NCBI GenBank assembly: GCA_029987025.1
Contig: DALTWQ010000035.1
Coordinates: 1 to 12,373, forward strand
Direction: 5' to 3'
Source of the DNA: Methanocorpusculum sp.
GTDB taxonomy: Archaea; Halobacteriota; Methanomicrobia; Methanomicrobiales; Methanocorpusculaceae
DNA: 12,373 bases
The notes beneath the pieces were generated by a model. It did no database searches. It saw only the letters and a list, made by a program, of their open reading frames with translations, and was not told the DNA's origin. The translations under genes were made by a program, and so were the position numbers. This document shows positions 6,258-12,161 of this stretch, piece by piece; within the stretch, counting starts at the first letter, position 1; each line of letters begins with the position of its first letter.

Positions 6258-7180
6258 AATTCCTTAGCCTCCCAGCCGAGGTGTTCTTTCATGATGATGT
6301 ACGCGAGCTGAGGCGGAATTGCTCCTTCCTCGGTTGCGATTAAATCAACGTATTCTGCAGGTGTTACATCGAACACCGGGTTTCTGATGGTAACATAGGG
6401 AAGCATTTTTGCTGCTTCGTCTGAAAGGATTTCATCAGTCGGGCGTTCTTCTATCTCTATTTTTGTTCCGTTCAAAGTCTGCGGCGCGAACTTAAAGGTC
6501 TCTGCTGCGACGATGAAGTTTTTCCGGGATTCGTGAGCGGCAGCGGCTAACTGTGAGGTTCCTATTTTGTTGATTACCGCACCGTTTACGGTGACGGCGT
6601 CTGCTCCTACAATGACTAAATCTGCTTCGGGCATGAAGTATCTGACGGCAGAATCAACGATATAAGTCGTTGGAATCTGGTTGTCGTTTAAGGCCTGAAT
6701 AGTCAGCAGCCCCTGGTTCCAGGGACGGACCTCGGTTGCAATGACGCGGATGTTTTTGCCCTGCTCTTTTGCACGGATAATTCCTGCAAGCGCTGCTTTC
6801 GAGTTGCAGTGCGTCATTATGGTGTCTCCGTCTTTAATTCGTGCAGCACAGATTTCTGCGATGATATCAAGCGCAGACTCTGCTTTTTTCACGAAGGCAT
6901 CTGCACGTGCTTTGATGTCGGATACGGCTTCTGCGGTTGATTTTGCAGCGGCAAGGCCGCGAAGCGTGATTCTGACTGCATTCGGAAGGGATACGGCTGT
7001 CGGGCGTGTTGCAAGAAGGACATCAGCGCCTTTTTTCATCGCGGTTCTGAATGCTTCAAGTTCTAACTCCTGATGCTGCAGTGCATGTTCACGCAGTGCT
7101 TTTGCTGCTTCGCGGGCGATTTTTCCTGCGCCGCGGATTTCCATGGAGGTTATTTTCGCGGCGGTATCGTCTAACGACAT
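6254..7180 (-). CDS. e2b2: Ribose-1,5-bisphosphate isomerase (eIF2B-related family)
   Basis: A 308-aa protein of the eIF2B-alpha/MtnA-like family, here most likely ribose-1,5-bisphosphate isomerase, which makes RuBP from the product of AMP phosphorylase. Seen are a helical N-terminal domain (residues 1-110), THCNS with Cys125, TEVRPWNQG, and GADAVTVNGAVINKIGT with Asp194. The Cys and Asp match the catalytic pair of the Thermococcus enzyme, at a constant numbering offset. It is first in an operon with form III RuBisCO, which supports this call over methylthioribose-1-phosphate isomerase or a translation factor subunit. No Shine-Dalgarno is seen, but CCTTTATTC lies about 27 nt before the ATG on the minus strand, so the mRNA is probably leaderless. 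AMP phosphorylase, the first enzyme of the pathway, is not in the window. Confidence 0.92.
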   Translation of the reverse strand: MSLDDTAAKITSMEIRGAGKIAREAAKALREHALQHQELELEAFRTAMKKGADVLLATRPTAVSLPNAVRITLRGLAAAKSTAEAVSDIKARADAFVKKAESALDIIAEICAARIKDGDTIMTHCNSKAALAGIIRAKEQGKNIRVIATEVRPWNQGLLTIQALNDNQIPTTYIVDSAVRYFMPEADLVIVGADAVTVNGAVINKIGTSQLAAAAHESRKNFIVAAETFKFAPQTLNGTKIEIEERPTDEILSDEAAKMLPYVTIRNPVFDVTPAEYVDLIATEEGAIPPQLAYIIMKEHLGWEAKEL

Positions 7181-7203
7181 GATATATAATGATTGGGCTG
7201 TGC

Positions 7204-7212
7204 TGAATAAAG
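7204..7212 (-). promoter_or_regulatory. Probable TATA box of the R15P isomerase-rbcL operon
   Basis: On the minus strand CCTTTATTC is centred about 27 nt before the ATG at 7180, where a TATA box of a leaderless archaeal transcript belongs. The dapF promoter on the other strand has a similar CCTTTATC. Confidence 0.4.
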
Positions 7213-7256
7213 GTTTATGGGATGGAGATGCCTGCTTTTTTCAATCCTATCTCATT

Positions 7257-7266
7257 CCTTTATCTG
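7257..7266 (+). promoter_or_regulatory. Probable TATA box of dapF
   Basis: CCTTTATCTG is centred about 28 nt before the dapF ATG at 7290, predicting transcription from close to the start codon. No ribosome-binding site lies between, which fits a leaderless mRNA. Confidence 0.4.
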
Positions 7267-7282
7267 TAATCCGCGCTAATAG

Positions 7283-7298
7283 TATAGACATGTCTATA
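7283..7298. promoter_or_regulatory. Perfect 16-bp palindrome centred on the dapF start codon
   Basis: TATAGACATGTCTATA is its own reverse complement, and the ATG of dapF sits at its centre. It could be an operator at the transcription start, or coincidence; a 5'-end hairpin is unlikely if the mRNA is leaderless, since the left half would not be transcribed. Confidence 0.45.
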
Positions 7299-8093
7299 GC
7301 GTTTACCAAACTGCACGGAAACGGCAATGATTTTGTTCTCATTGACGAGATGAAAGGTGTTGTCATCCCTGATGAGATGAAACCGGGATTTGCAGAAGCA
7401 TACTGTGATAGAAAATTCGGTATCGGAGCTGACGGAATTCTCTTTATCTCACCTGCATCTGTTGAGAAGGCTGCAGTTAAGATGCGGCTTTTCCAGCCGG
7501 ACGGAAGCGAGGCCGAGATGTGCGGAAACGGCACCCGCTGCCTTGCAAAATACGCAGCAGATAACAGCTATGCAAAGACAAAGATGTTCAATGTAGAAAC
7601 AAAGGCAGGCATTCTCTCAGTCAGAGGCGGCTATGATAACGACGGCGACTACATGGCATCTATTGATATGGGTGAACCGTCCTTCCAGAAGGCTGCAGAT
7701 ATTGCTGGAATGAAGGTCTATTCAGCAAATACAGGCGTTCCGCACGCTGTTGTCTTTGTCGAGCACGTTGATGAGATTGATATCTCCCGCGCAGCTCCTG
7801 AAATCCGTCACAATAAAATCTATCCGGATGGAACGAATGTAAACTTCGTTGAGGTTACCGGAAAGGACGAGATTACCATCCGGACATTTGAACGCGGCGT
7901 CGAGGGAGAAACATTATCCTGCGGCACCGGATCAACAGCAGCCGCTCTTGTTGCCGCACGGGAAAAGAAGGTCGCCGGCGATGTGATTCACGTAATCACG
8001 AAAGGCGGACCGCTTGATATTACTGTCTCCGGAAAGATTCCGGTAATGACCGGCCCTGCAGAAACGGTTTACACCGGTGAGATTCCGTTCTAA
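7290..8093 (+). CDS. dapF: Diaminopimelate epimerase
   Basis: A 267-aa diaminopimelate epimerase, interconverting LL- and meso-diaminopimelate near the end of lysine synthesis; it uses two cysteines and no cofactor. Seen are the N-terminal MSIAFTKLHGNGNDFVLID, the first catalytic cysteine C78 in MCGNGTRC, the second C211 in SCGTGST, and the TNVNFVE segment. The gene is complete and of normal length. The ATG at 7290 is chosen although the frame is open upstream to 7143: homologous sequence begins here and the earlier stretch reverse-overlaps the divergent promoter and the R15P isomerase start. It stands alone, divergent from the RuBisCO operon and convergent with pyrB. Methanogens lack murein, so lysine supply is the expected role. 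Confidence 0.95.
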   Translation: MSIAFTKLHGNGNDFVLIDEMKGVVIPDEMKPGFAEAYCDRKFGIGADGILFISPASVEKAAVKMRLFQPDGSEAEMCGNGTRCLAKYAADNSYAKTKMFNVETKAGILSVRGGYDNDGDYMASIDMGEPSFQKAADIAGMKVYSANTGVPHAVVFVEHVDEIDISRAAPEIRHNKIYPDGTNVNFVEVTGKDEITIRTFERGVEGETLSCGTGSTAAALVAAREKKVAGDVIHVITKGGPLDITVSGKIPVMTGPAETVYTGEIPF

Positions 8094-8119
8094 AACGGAA
8101 ATATAATTATTCTTTTTTT
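8083..8119 (+). terminator. dapF terminator: hairpin with the stop codon in its loop, then T7
   Basis: TTCCGTT-CTAA-AACGGAA is a perfect 7-bp stem whose 4-nt loop contains the TAA stop (8091-8093). A T-run follows at 8113-8119. Confidence 0.65.
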
Positions 8120-8153
8120 GATTGTACTGGCTGTTGTTTTTACCGGCACTGAT

Positions 8154-8187
8154 TTTTCTAAAGAACGCGAATCTACGCGGGATTCGC
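8154..8187 (+). repeat. Solo, degenerate copy of the foldback-element terminal repeat
   Basis: ttttctaaagaacgcgaatct matches the outer 22 bp of the terminal repeat at 10145 with one A deleted. The sequence then diverges but forms its own dyad GCGAATC-tacgcgg-GATTCGC (8167-8187). It lies in the dapF/pyrB convergent gap, in the same orientation as the left arm at 10145. The remaining gap to 8265 contains a short ggata...tatcc dyad and nothing coding. Confidence 0.7.
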
Positions 8188-8265
8188 TGTTTCTCTGGCA
8201 ATGCCCGCTGACCCGGATAAAGCCCCGTATCCAAATAGGCCGTTGAATTGCTTCAAATAATCCTG

Positions 8266-8284
8266 AAAAAAGATAAAATTTATC
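8266..8284 (-). terminator. pyrB terminator overlapping the stop codon
   Basis: On the minus strand GATAAATTTTATC folds as a short 5-bp stem holding the TAA stop, followed directly by six T residues (8271-8266). Confidence 0.5.
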
Positions 8285-9407
8285 CCTGCCTTACCCGCTT
8301 CATCATCTCTGCATCGGCTCTGACTTTTCGTTCGCAGTAGATGCAGCGGCAGATACCTGCGTCTTCGTCAACGACGTGGAAGATGTCGTCAAGCTCCTGT
8401 TCGGTTGCGATAACACAGTGCGGGTTGTCGCAGTGAATCTCATTGATTAAGACCTTGCGTCCGGCAAGAAGGTTTTCCGGTTCAGGATTCTTTTCAGCTT
8501 CGTCGAGGAGCTTTAAGATAAGCGCCATACGCATGTATTTGCCATTTTTGACCTGCTTAAAGTAACAGGCACGCGGGTCTTTATCAACTCTGACGCTGAT
8601 TTCATTCACCCGCGGCAGAGGGTGCATGATGCAGAGGTCAGGTTTGGCGGACTTCAGTTTCTCTTCCGTTAAGATGTAGCTGTCCTTTAAGCAGTCATAC
8701 TGAGTGTGGTCTGCAAACCGTTCCTTCTGGATTCTCGTCATATAGAGGATATCTAACTCAGGCATTGCCTCGTCAAGAGAGGCAGTTTCTCTGTACTCGA
8801 TATTGAGCCGCGAAAGTGTTTCGTAGCGCACAAAGGTCGGAAGCTTCAGCTCTTCTGGTGAGATGAGTACAAATCTGACGCCCGGATAGCGTGACATCGC
8901 TTCGATGAGCGAGTGCACGGTTCTTCCGTACTTTAAGTCGCCGCAGAATCCTACGACCAGATTGTCAAAGTGACCTTTTTCGCGGTAGATGGTGAAAAGG
9001 TCTCCGAGTGTCTGAGTCGGATGAGCGTGTCCGCCGTCTCCGGTGTTGATGACCGGAATTCCTGCATTTTCCGCGGCGATAAAGGCTGCTCCTTCCTTTG
9101 GAGACCGCATCGCGATAATATCTGCGTAGCAGGCGACAACCCGTGCCGTGTCGGCAATACTTTCGCCTTTAACTGCAGATGAACTGCCCGGCTCGGAGAA
9201 ACCCAGGACGTTTCCGCCGAGCTCCATCATAGCGGCCGTGAAGGAAAGGCGCGTTCTGGTTGACGGCTCATAGAAGAGCGTTGCAAGTTTTTTGCCTTCA
9301 CAGGCTTTTGCATACTTCTGCGGATGGTCAATTATATCTGCTGCAACGGTGATTAGTTCATCAATCTCGGCTGTTGAAAGGTCAGGGATGTCGATGATGC
9401 TTTTCAT
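8280..9407 (-). CDS. pyrB: Aspartate carbamoyltransferase with a fused PyrI-type zinc domain
   Basis: A 375-aa aspartate transcarbamylase, condensing carbamoyl phosphate and aspartate in the second step of UMP synthesis. Catalytic elements: FYEPSTRTR (residues 45-53), K80 in AVKGES, HAHPTQ (127-132), KYGRTVHS (R162) and MHPLPRVNEI (R266). The catalytic domain ends near residue 305. The remaining 70 residues carry C326-X4-C331 and C355-X2-C358 (HCDNPHC and RCIYC), the zinc ligand pattern of the regulatory chain PyrI (its CPNPNC...CKYC). The PyrI nucleotide-binding domain is absent, so the tail may only steady the trimer or dock a separate PyrI. The ATG at 9407 is chosen: it lies 1 nt after the pyrE stop with GAGG upstream, and earlier ATGs lie inside pyrE. 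Confidence 0.94.
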   Translation of the reverse strand: MKSIIDIPDLSTAEIDELITVAADIIDHPQKYAKACEGKKLATLFYEPSTRTRLSFTAAMMELGGNVLGFSEPGSSSAVKGESIADTARVVACYADIIAMRSPKEGAAFIAAENAGIPVINTGDGGHAHPTQTLGDLFTIYREKGHFDNLVVGFCGDLKYGRTVHSLIEAMSRYPGVRFVLISPEELKLPTFVRYETLSRLNIEYRETASLDEAMPELDILYMTRIQKERFADHTQYDCLKDSYILTEEKLKSAKPDLCIMHPLPRVNEISVRVDKDPRACYFKQVKNGKYMRMALILKLLDEAEKNPEPENLLAGRKVLINEIHCDNPHCVIATEQELDDIFHVVDEDAGICRCIYCERKVRADAEMMKRVRQG

Positions 9408-9408
9408 C

Positions 9409-10056
9409 TCATGCCTCAATCCAGCTTTCATCTGAAGGATTGTTTCTGAACGCAATCAGACGTTTGATGTCTTCGGACTTGATGTATCCTTCCGCTGCTG
9501 CTGCATCAGCGATTGCATCAAAGTTCGTAAGAGAGACATTTTTCACATTCGCTTCTGCAAGACGCTTTTTACCGTCAGCCATGCCGTAGGTAAAGATGCT
9601 TGCAACACCGAGAACATCTGCACCGGCTTTTCTGAGTACATCTACGACTTCAAGAACACTGCCGCCGGTTGATATTAAGTCTTCGATTACGACGACTTTC
9701 TGTCCGGCTTCGAGTTTTCCTTCAATCTGGTTCTGCCGTCCGTGGTCTTTTGCACCGGAGCGGACATATCCTATGGGCATGTTGAGAAGGTGTCCGGTAA
9801 TTGCCGCGTGGGCGATACCTGCAGTTGATGTGCCCATCAGGACTTCTGCACCCGGGTATTCGGTTTTTACAATCTCTGCAAGGCCTTCTTCGACGTCAAG
9901 ACGTACCTCAGGTGCGGTAAGTGTTAAGCGGTTGTCGCAGTACACCGGGCTTTTAATGCCGCTTGCCCAGATGAACGGCTCGTCCGGTCTGAAAAAGACT
10001 GCTTTTATCGACAGTAAATCCTTTGCAATTTTGAGTTCGCGTTCAGTGTGTGTCAT
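9409..10056 (-). CDS. pyrE: Orotate phosphoribosyltransferase
   Basis: A 215-aa orotate phosphoribosyltransferase, making OMP from orotate and PRPP. Seen are FIWASGIKSPVYCDNR (residues 28-43, orotate side), the flexible catalytic loop YVRSGAKDHGRQNQIEG (97-113) and the PRPP-binding motif VVVIEDLISTGGS (121-133). The text, including the C-terminal RNNPSDESWIEA, is closer in character to Firmicutes PyrE than to short archaeal versions. The frame stays open to 10200, but the added residues would be encoded by the foldback repeat and lack family similarity, so the ATG at 10056 is preferred. It is followed after 1 nt by pyrB. A TATA-like acaaatattgtc at about 10102-10113 (minus strand) may be its promoter; no Shine-Dalgarno is evident. 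Confidence 0.94.
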   Translation of the reverse strand: MTHTERELKIAKDLLSIKAVFFRPDEPFIWASGIKSPVYCDNRLTLTAPEVRLDVEEGLAEIVKTEYPGAEVLMGTSTAGIAHAAITGHLLNMPIGYVRSGAKDHGRQNQIEGKLEAGQKVVVIEDLISTGGSVLEVVDVLRKAGADVLGVASIFTYGMADGKKRLAEANVKNVSLTNFDAIADAAAAEGYIKSEDIKRLIAFRNNPSDESWIEA

Positions 10057-10144
10057 TATTTGTGCCCGATAAAGTGATGTGTTATTGTTTGTACGTATTA
10101 GACAATATTTGTTTTGTGCGGATTGATTCGGTCCGGTGTATATT

Positions 10145-10188
10145 TTTTCTAAAAGAACGCGAATCTTCGCGAATCTCACGCGAATCGC
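10145..10188 (+). repeat. Left terminal inverted repeat with three CGCGAATC boxes
   Basis: CGCGAATC occurs at 10158-10165, 10168-10175 and 10179-10186, spaced 10 and 11 bp, so all three face the same side of the helix. The outer part begins ttttctaaaagaa. Confidence 0.9.
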
Positions 10189-10199
10189 AAGCCTATACA

Positions 10200-10231
10200 C
10201 CCGTGCTTATCCCGCTTATCGCGGGCACGGG
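10200..10231 (+). other. Internal bulged hairpin of the left arm
   Basis: CCCGTG [CTTAT] CCCGC ttatc GCGGG CACGGG: an 11-bp two-part stem with a 5-nt one-sided bulge and 5-nt loop. A further small hairpin ttgct-gatt-agcaa follows at 10236-10249. Confidence 0.75.
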
Positions 10232-10300
10232 CGGCTTGCTGATTAGCAATAAGTTAGTCTCTAAAATACTGGTAGGCATATAAAAAATCTTAGCGGCACG

Positions 10301-10332
10301 CCTGCGCCCGCGATTAGCGGGAATAGCGCAGG
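10301..10332 (-). other. Internal bulged hairpin of the right arm
   Basis: Read on the minus strand: CCTGCG [CTATT] CCCGC taatc GCGGG CGCAGG, the same architecture as the left-arm hairpin. Two stem positions differ from the left copy, and both are changed on the two sides so that pairing is kept. Confidence 0.75.
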
Positions 10333-10343
10333 TGAATAGTGCC

Positions 10344-10387
10344 GCGATTCGCGTGAGATTCGCGAAGATTCGCGTTCTTTTAGAAAA
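10344..10387 (-). repeat. Right terminal inverted repeat
   Basis: Exact reverse complement of 10145-10188. GATTCGCG boxes lie at 10346-10353, 10357-10364 and 10367-10374. Confidence 0.9.
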
Positions 10388-10508
10388 TACGCACTAAGAA
10401 AAATAACTCTTTGTATCTCGGAGATGAGGCTGAATTGTTATGATTTTTTTTAGTTCCGGTTAATTATTATTCAGAAAGATACAGATTCCGGGATGATTAT
10501 GCAAATCC

Positions 10509-10550
10509 AAAAAAAAAGAACGAAGAGAATAATCTCCTAATATTACTCTC
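10509..10550 (-). terminator. pyrF terminator: stem-loop over the stop codon plus T9 tract
   Basis: On the minus strand GAGAGTAAT (10550-10542) pairs with ATTATTCTC (10533-10525), 9 bp with one G-U pair. The stem includes the TAA stop (10545-10543). Nine T residues follow at 10517-10509. This separates pyrKDF transcription from the element and pyrE. Confidence 0.6.
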
Positions 10551-11244
10551 CAAGAAATTCCTTGCAGCAGCGCTCATACGCAGCGGCAGGATCTGCAGCC
10601 TGAGTTATGGGACGGCCCACGACAATATAATCAGATCCTGCCTTTCGAGCCGCTTCAGGCGTCATGATGCGTTTCTGGTCGCCGGCGGCAGAATCTGCAA
10701 ACCGGATGCCCGGCGTTACGGTGATGAACTGTTTTCCGCAGACCGAATGAACCCCGTCAGCCTCGAGCGGAGAACAGACAACGCCGTCAAGTCCTGCAAG
10801 AAACGCGTTCTTTGCGTAGCGTGCAACAACTTCAGCCATCGGTTTTTCAATTAAAATCTCCTTTTCCAGTTCCTCCTGACCGGTTGAAGTAAGCTGAGTT
10901 ACCGCGATTAAAAGCGGGCGTGTGCCGTCAGGTCTTTGTAAGCCTTCGAGAGCCGCTTTCATCATGGCAAGGGTTCCTGCCGCATGGACGTTGCACATAT
11001 CAACGTCAAGGCCTGATACGACCGCCATGCTTTTCTTTACGGTGGTCGGGATGTCGTGCAGTTTTAAATCAAGGAAGATTTTGTGTCCGCGGCGTTTAAT
11101 CTCGCGGACAATAGCAGGCCCTTCTGCATAGAATAACTCCATGCCGATTTTTACGAACGGTTTTTTTCCGGTGAATTTGTCCAGGAAGGAAAATACCGTT
11201 TCCGCACTGTCAAAGTCACATGCGATAATTACATCTTTAGCCAT
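10543..11244 (-). CDS. pyrF: Orotidine 5'-phosphate decarboxylase, bacterial-type
   Basis: A 233-aa OMP decarboxylase, catalysing the last step to UMP. The catalytic D-x-K-x-x-D array is in FLDLKLHDIPTTV (D59, K61, D64), with the substrate lysine K33 in FVKIGMELF. GLDGVVCS, TVTPGIR and the phosphate-binding IVVGRPIT complete the barrel. It reads very much like Bacillus PyrF (FVKxGMELFYxEGPxIV, LIAVTQLTST, LDGVVCS, VTPGIR), whereas most archaeal enzymes are shorter with a DxKxADIPxT motif. This suggests acquisition from bacteria. Its ATG overlaps the pyrD stop by 1 nt (TGATG), so the two are coupled. It is the last gene of the pyrKDF group. Confidence 0.95.
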   Translation of the reverse strand: MAKDVIIACDFDSAETVFSFLDKFTGKKPFVKIGMELFYAEGPAIVREIKRRGHKIFLDLKLHDIPTTVKKSMAVVSGLDVDMCNVHAAGTLAMMKAALEGLQRPDGTRPLLIAVTQLTSTGQEELEKEILIEKPMAEVVARYAKNAFLAGLDGVVCSPLEADGVHSVCGKQFITVTPGIRFADSAAGDQKRIMTPEAARKAGSDYIVVGRPITQAADPAAAYERCCKEFLGE

Positions 11245-12161
11245 CAGTGTGCAGCTCCTATAATTTCTTGTAATGAGGTGATGTTGTATTTTTTCATTGT
11301 CTTCGGCAGTTCATTGATGATGTCGCGGCAGGCTGTCGGGCGAATCAGATTTGCAGTTCCGACCTCAACAGCACAGGCGCCTGCCATCATCATCTCAATG
11401 ACATCTTCAGCGGTAGAGATACCGCCGATACCCACAATCGGAATCTTTACCGCTTCGGCGGTCTGATAGACCATGCGAAGCGCCGCAGGGAAAACGGCGG
11501 GCCCTGAAAAACCGCCTGTCGTATTTGCAAGAAGCGGTTTTCTTTTCCGCAAATCAATTCTCATGCCGACAAGCGTGTTGATAAGCGACAGACCGTCTGC
11601 TCCTGCTTTTTCGCAGGCCCTTGCGATAGCGGTAATATCAGAGACATTCGGGGACAGCTTGATGATAACCGGTTTTTTCGTAACTGCTTTGACTGCTTTC
11701 GTAACCGCTGCGGCGCTTTCCGGGTCAGTTCCGAAATGCATTCCGCCGCCCTGGACGTTCGGGCATGAGATGTTTACCTCGAACCAGCCGATCTGCTTTT
11801 CGCTGTCGAGTTTTCTGCAGACCTCGACATACTCGCCGAGTGAGAATCCGCTCACGTTTGCCATCACGGGCTTATTGAAGACCGCTTTGAGTTTCGGAAG
11901 CTCTTCAGCGATGACGCGGTCAACGCCCGGATTCTGGAGGCCTACGGCGTTGAGCATACCGCTTCTGCACTCTGCGATACGCGGTGTCGGGTTTCCGAAC
12001 CGCGGTTCACGGGTTGTTCCTTTGAAGGAGAAGGTTCCCAGGCAGTTGATATCGTAGATTTCTGCGAACTCGTATCCGTAGCCGAACGTGCCGCTTGCAG
12101 GTATTACCGGGTTGTCGAGGGCAATTCCGCAGAGCTCTGTCCGTATGTCGTAATCTACCAT
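11244..12161 (-). CDS. pyrD: Dihydroorotate dehydrogenase, class 1B catalytic subunit
   Basis: A 305-aa FMN-dependent dihydroorotate dehydrogenase, oxidising dihydroorotate to orotate. Seen are the N-terminal NPVIPASGTFGYG, the FMN-site SFKGTT, NAVGLQNPG, the catalytic cysteine of class 1 enzymes C133 in NISCPNVQGGG, IKLSPN, NTTGGFSGPA and the FMN phosphate region IPIVGIGGI and VEVGTANL. Cys as base and the adjoining pyrK make it class 1B, which passes electrons through PyrK to NAD+. A strong Shine-Dalgarno GGAGG (12173-12169) lies 7 nt before the ATG, inside the end of pyrK; the genes overlap by 7 nt. It is soluble, with no membrane segment. Confidence 0.95.
   Translation of the reverse strand: MVDYDIRTELCGIALDNPVIPASGTFGYGYEFAEIYDINCLGTFSFKGTTREPRFGNPTPRIAECRSGMLNAVGLQNPGVDRVIAEELPKLKAVFNKPVMANVSGFSLGEYVEVCRKLDSEKQIGWFEVNISCPNVQGGGMHFGTDPESAAAVTKAVKAVTKKPVIIKLSPNVSDITAIARACEKAGADGLSLINTLVGMRIDLRKRKPLLANTTGGFSGPAVFPAALRMVYQTAEAVKIPIVGIGGISTAEDVIEMMMAGACAVEVGTANLIRPTACRDIINELPKTMKKYNITSLQEIIGAAH

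Larger units (their letters stand above)
10145..10387. mobile_element. Foldback (MITE- or REPIN-like) element with 44-bp perfect terminal inverted repeats
   Basis: The left arm 10145-10188 and right arm 10344-10387 are exact reverse complements over 44 bp. Imperfect symmetry continues inward for about 55 bp on each side (roughly 70 percent by eye) and a few bases outward (gtgta / tacgcac). Each arm contains a bulged hairpin. The element has no protein-coding capacity of its own and lies between pyrF and pyrE. No target-site duplication is evident at the ends. The type (miniature transposon, REPIN-like palindrome pair, or structured RNA gene) is undecided. The rest of the 10057-10542 gap holds the pyrF terminator and possible pyrE promoter; nothing else is recognised. 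Confidence 0.65.

Noticed and set aside
7143..7289. Upstream extension of the dapF frame by 49 residues
   Set aside because: It overlaps the R15P isomerase start and the divergent promoters and has no similarity to DapF, which starts at MSIAFTKLHGNGND.
9408..9455. Earlier pyrB starts at 9455 or 9431
   Set aside because: These lie inside pyrE; the ATG at 9407 is 1 nt past the pyrE stop, has GAGG upstream and fits the family N-terminus.
10057..10200. N-terminal extension of pyrE by 48 residues
   Set aside because: It would be coded by the foldback repeat and the leader; the family sequence begins at the ATG at 10056.
10050..10283. Plus-strand 77-codon open frame through the left arm of the element
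   Set aside because: It starts inside the antisense of pyrE, runs through hairpin sequence, and shows no recognisable domain or ribosome site.
10145..10387. CRISPR array or tRNA-like gene in the pyrF-pyrE gap
   Set aside because: Repeats are inverted and not evenly spaced by unique spacers, and no cloverleaf or CCA-type end fits.
10136..10394. Target-site duplication flanking the foldback element
   Set aside because: The flanks continue as imperfect inverted repeats (gtgta / tacgcac); no matching direct repeat was found, so insertion by a classical transposase is not proven.
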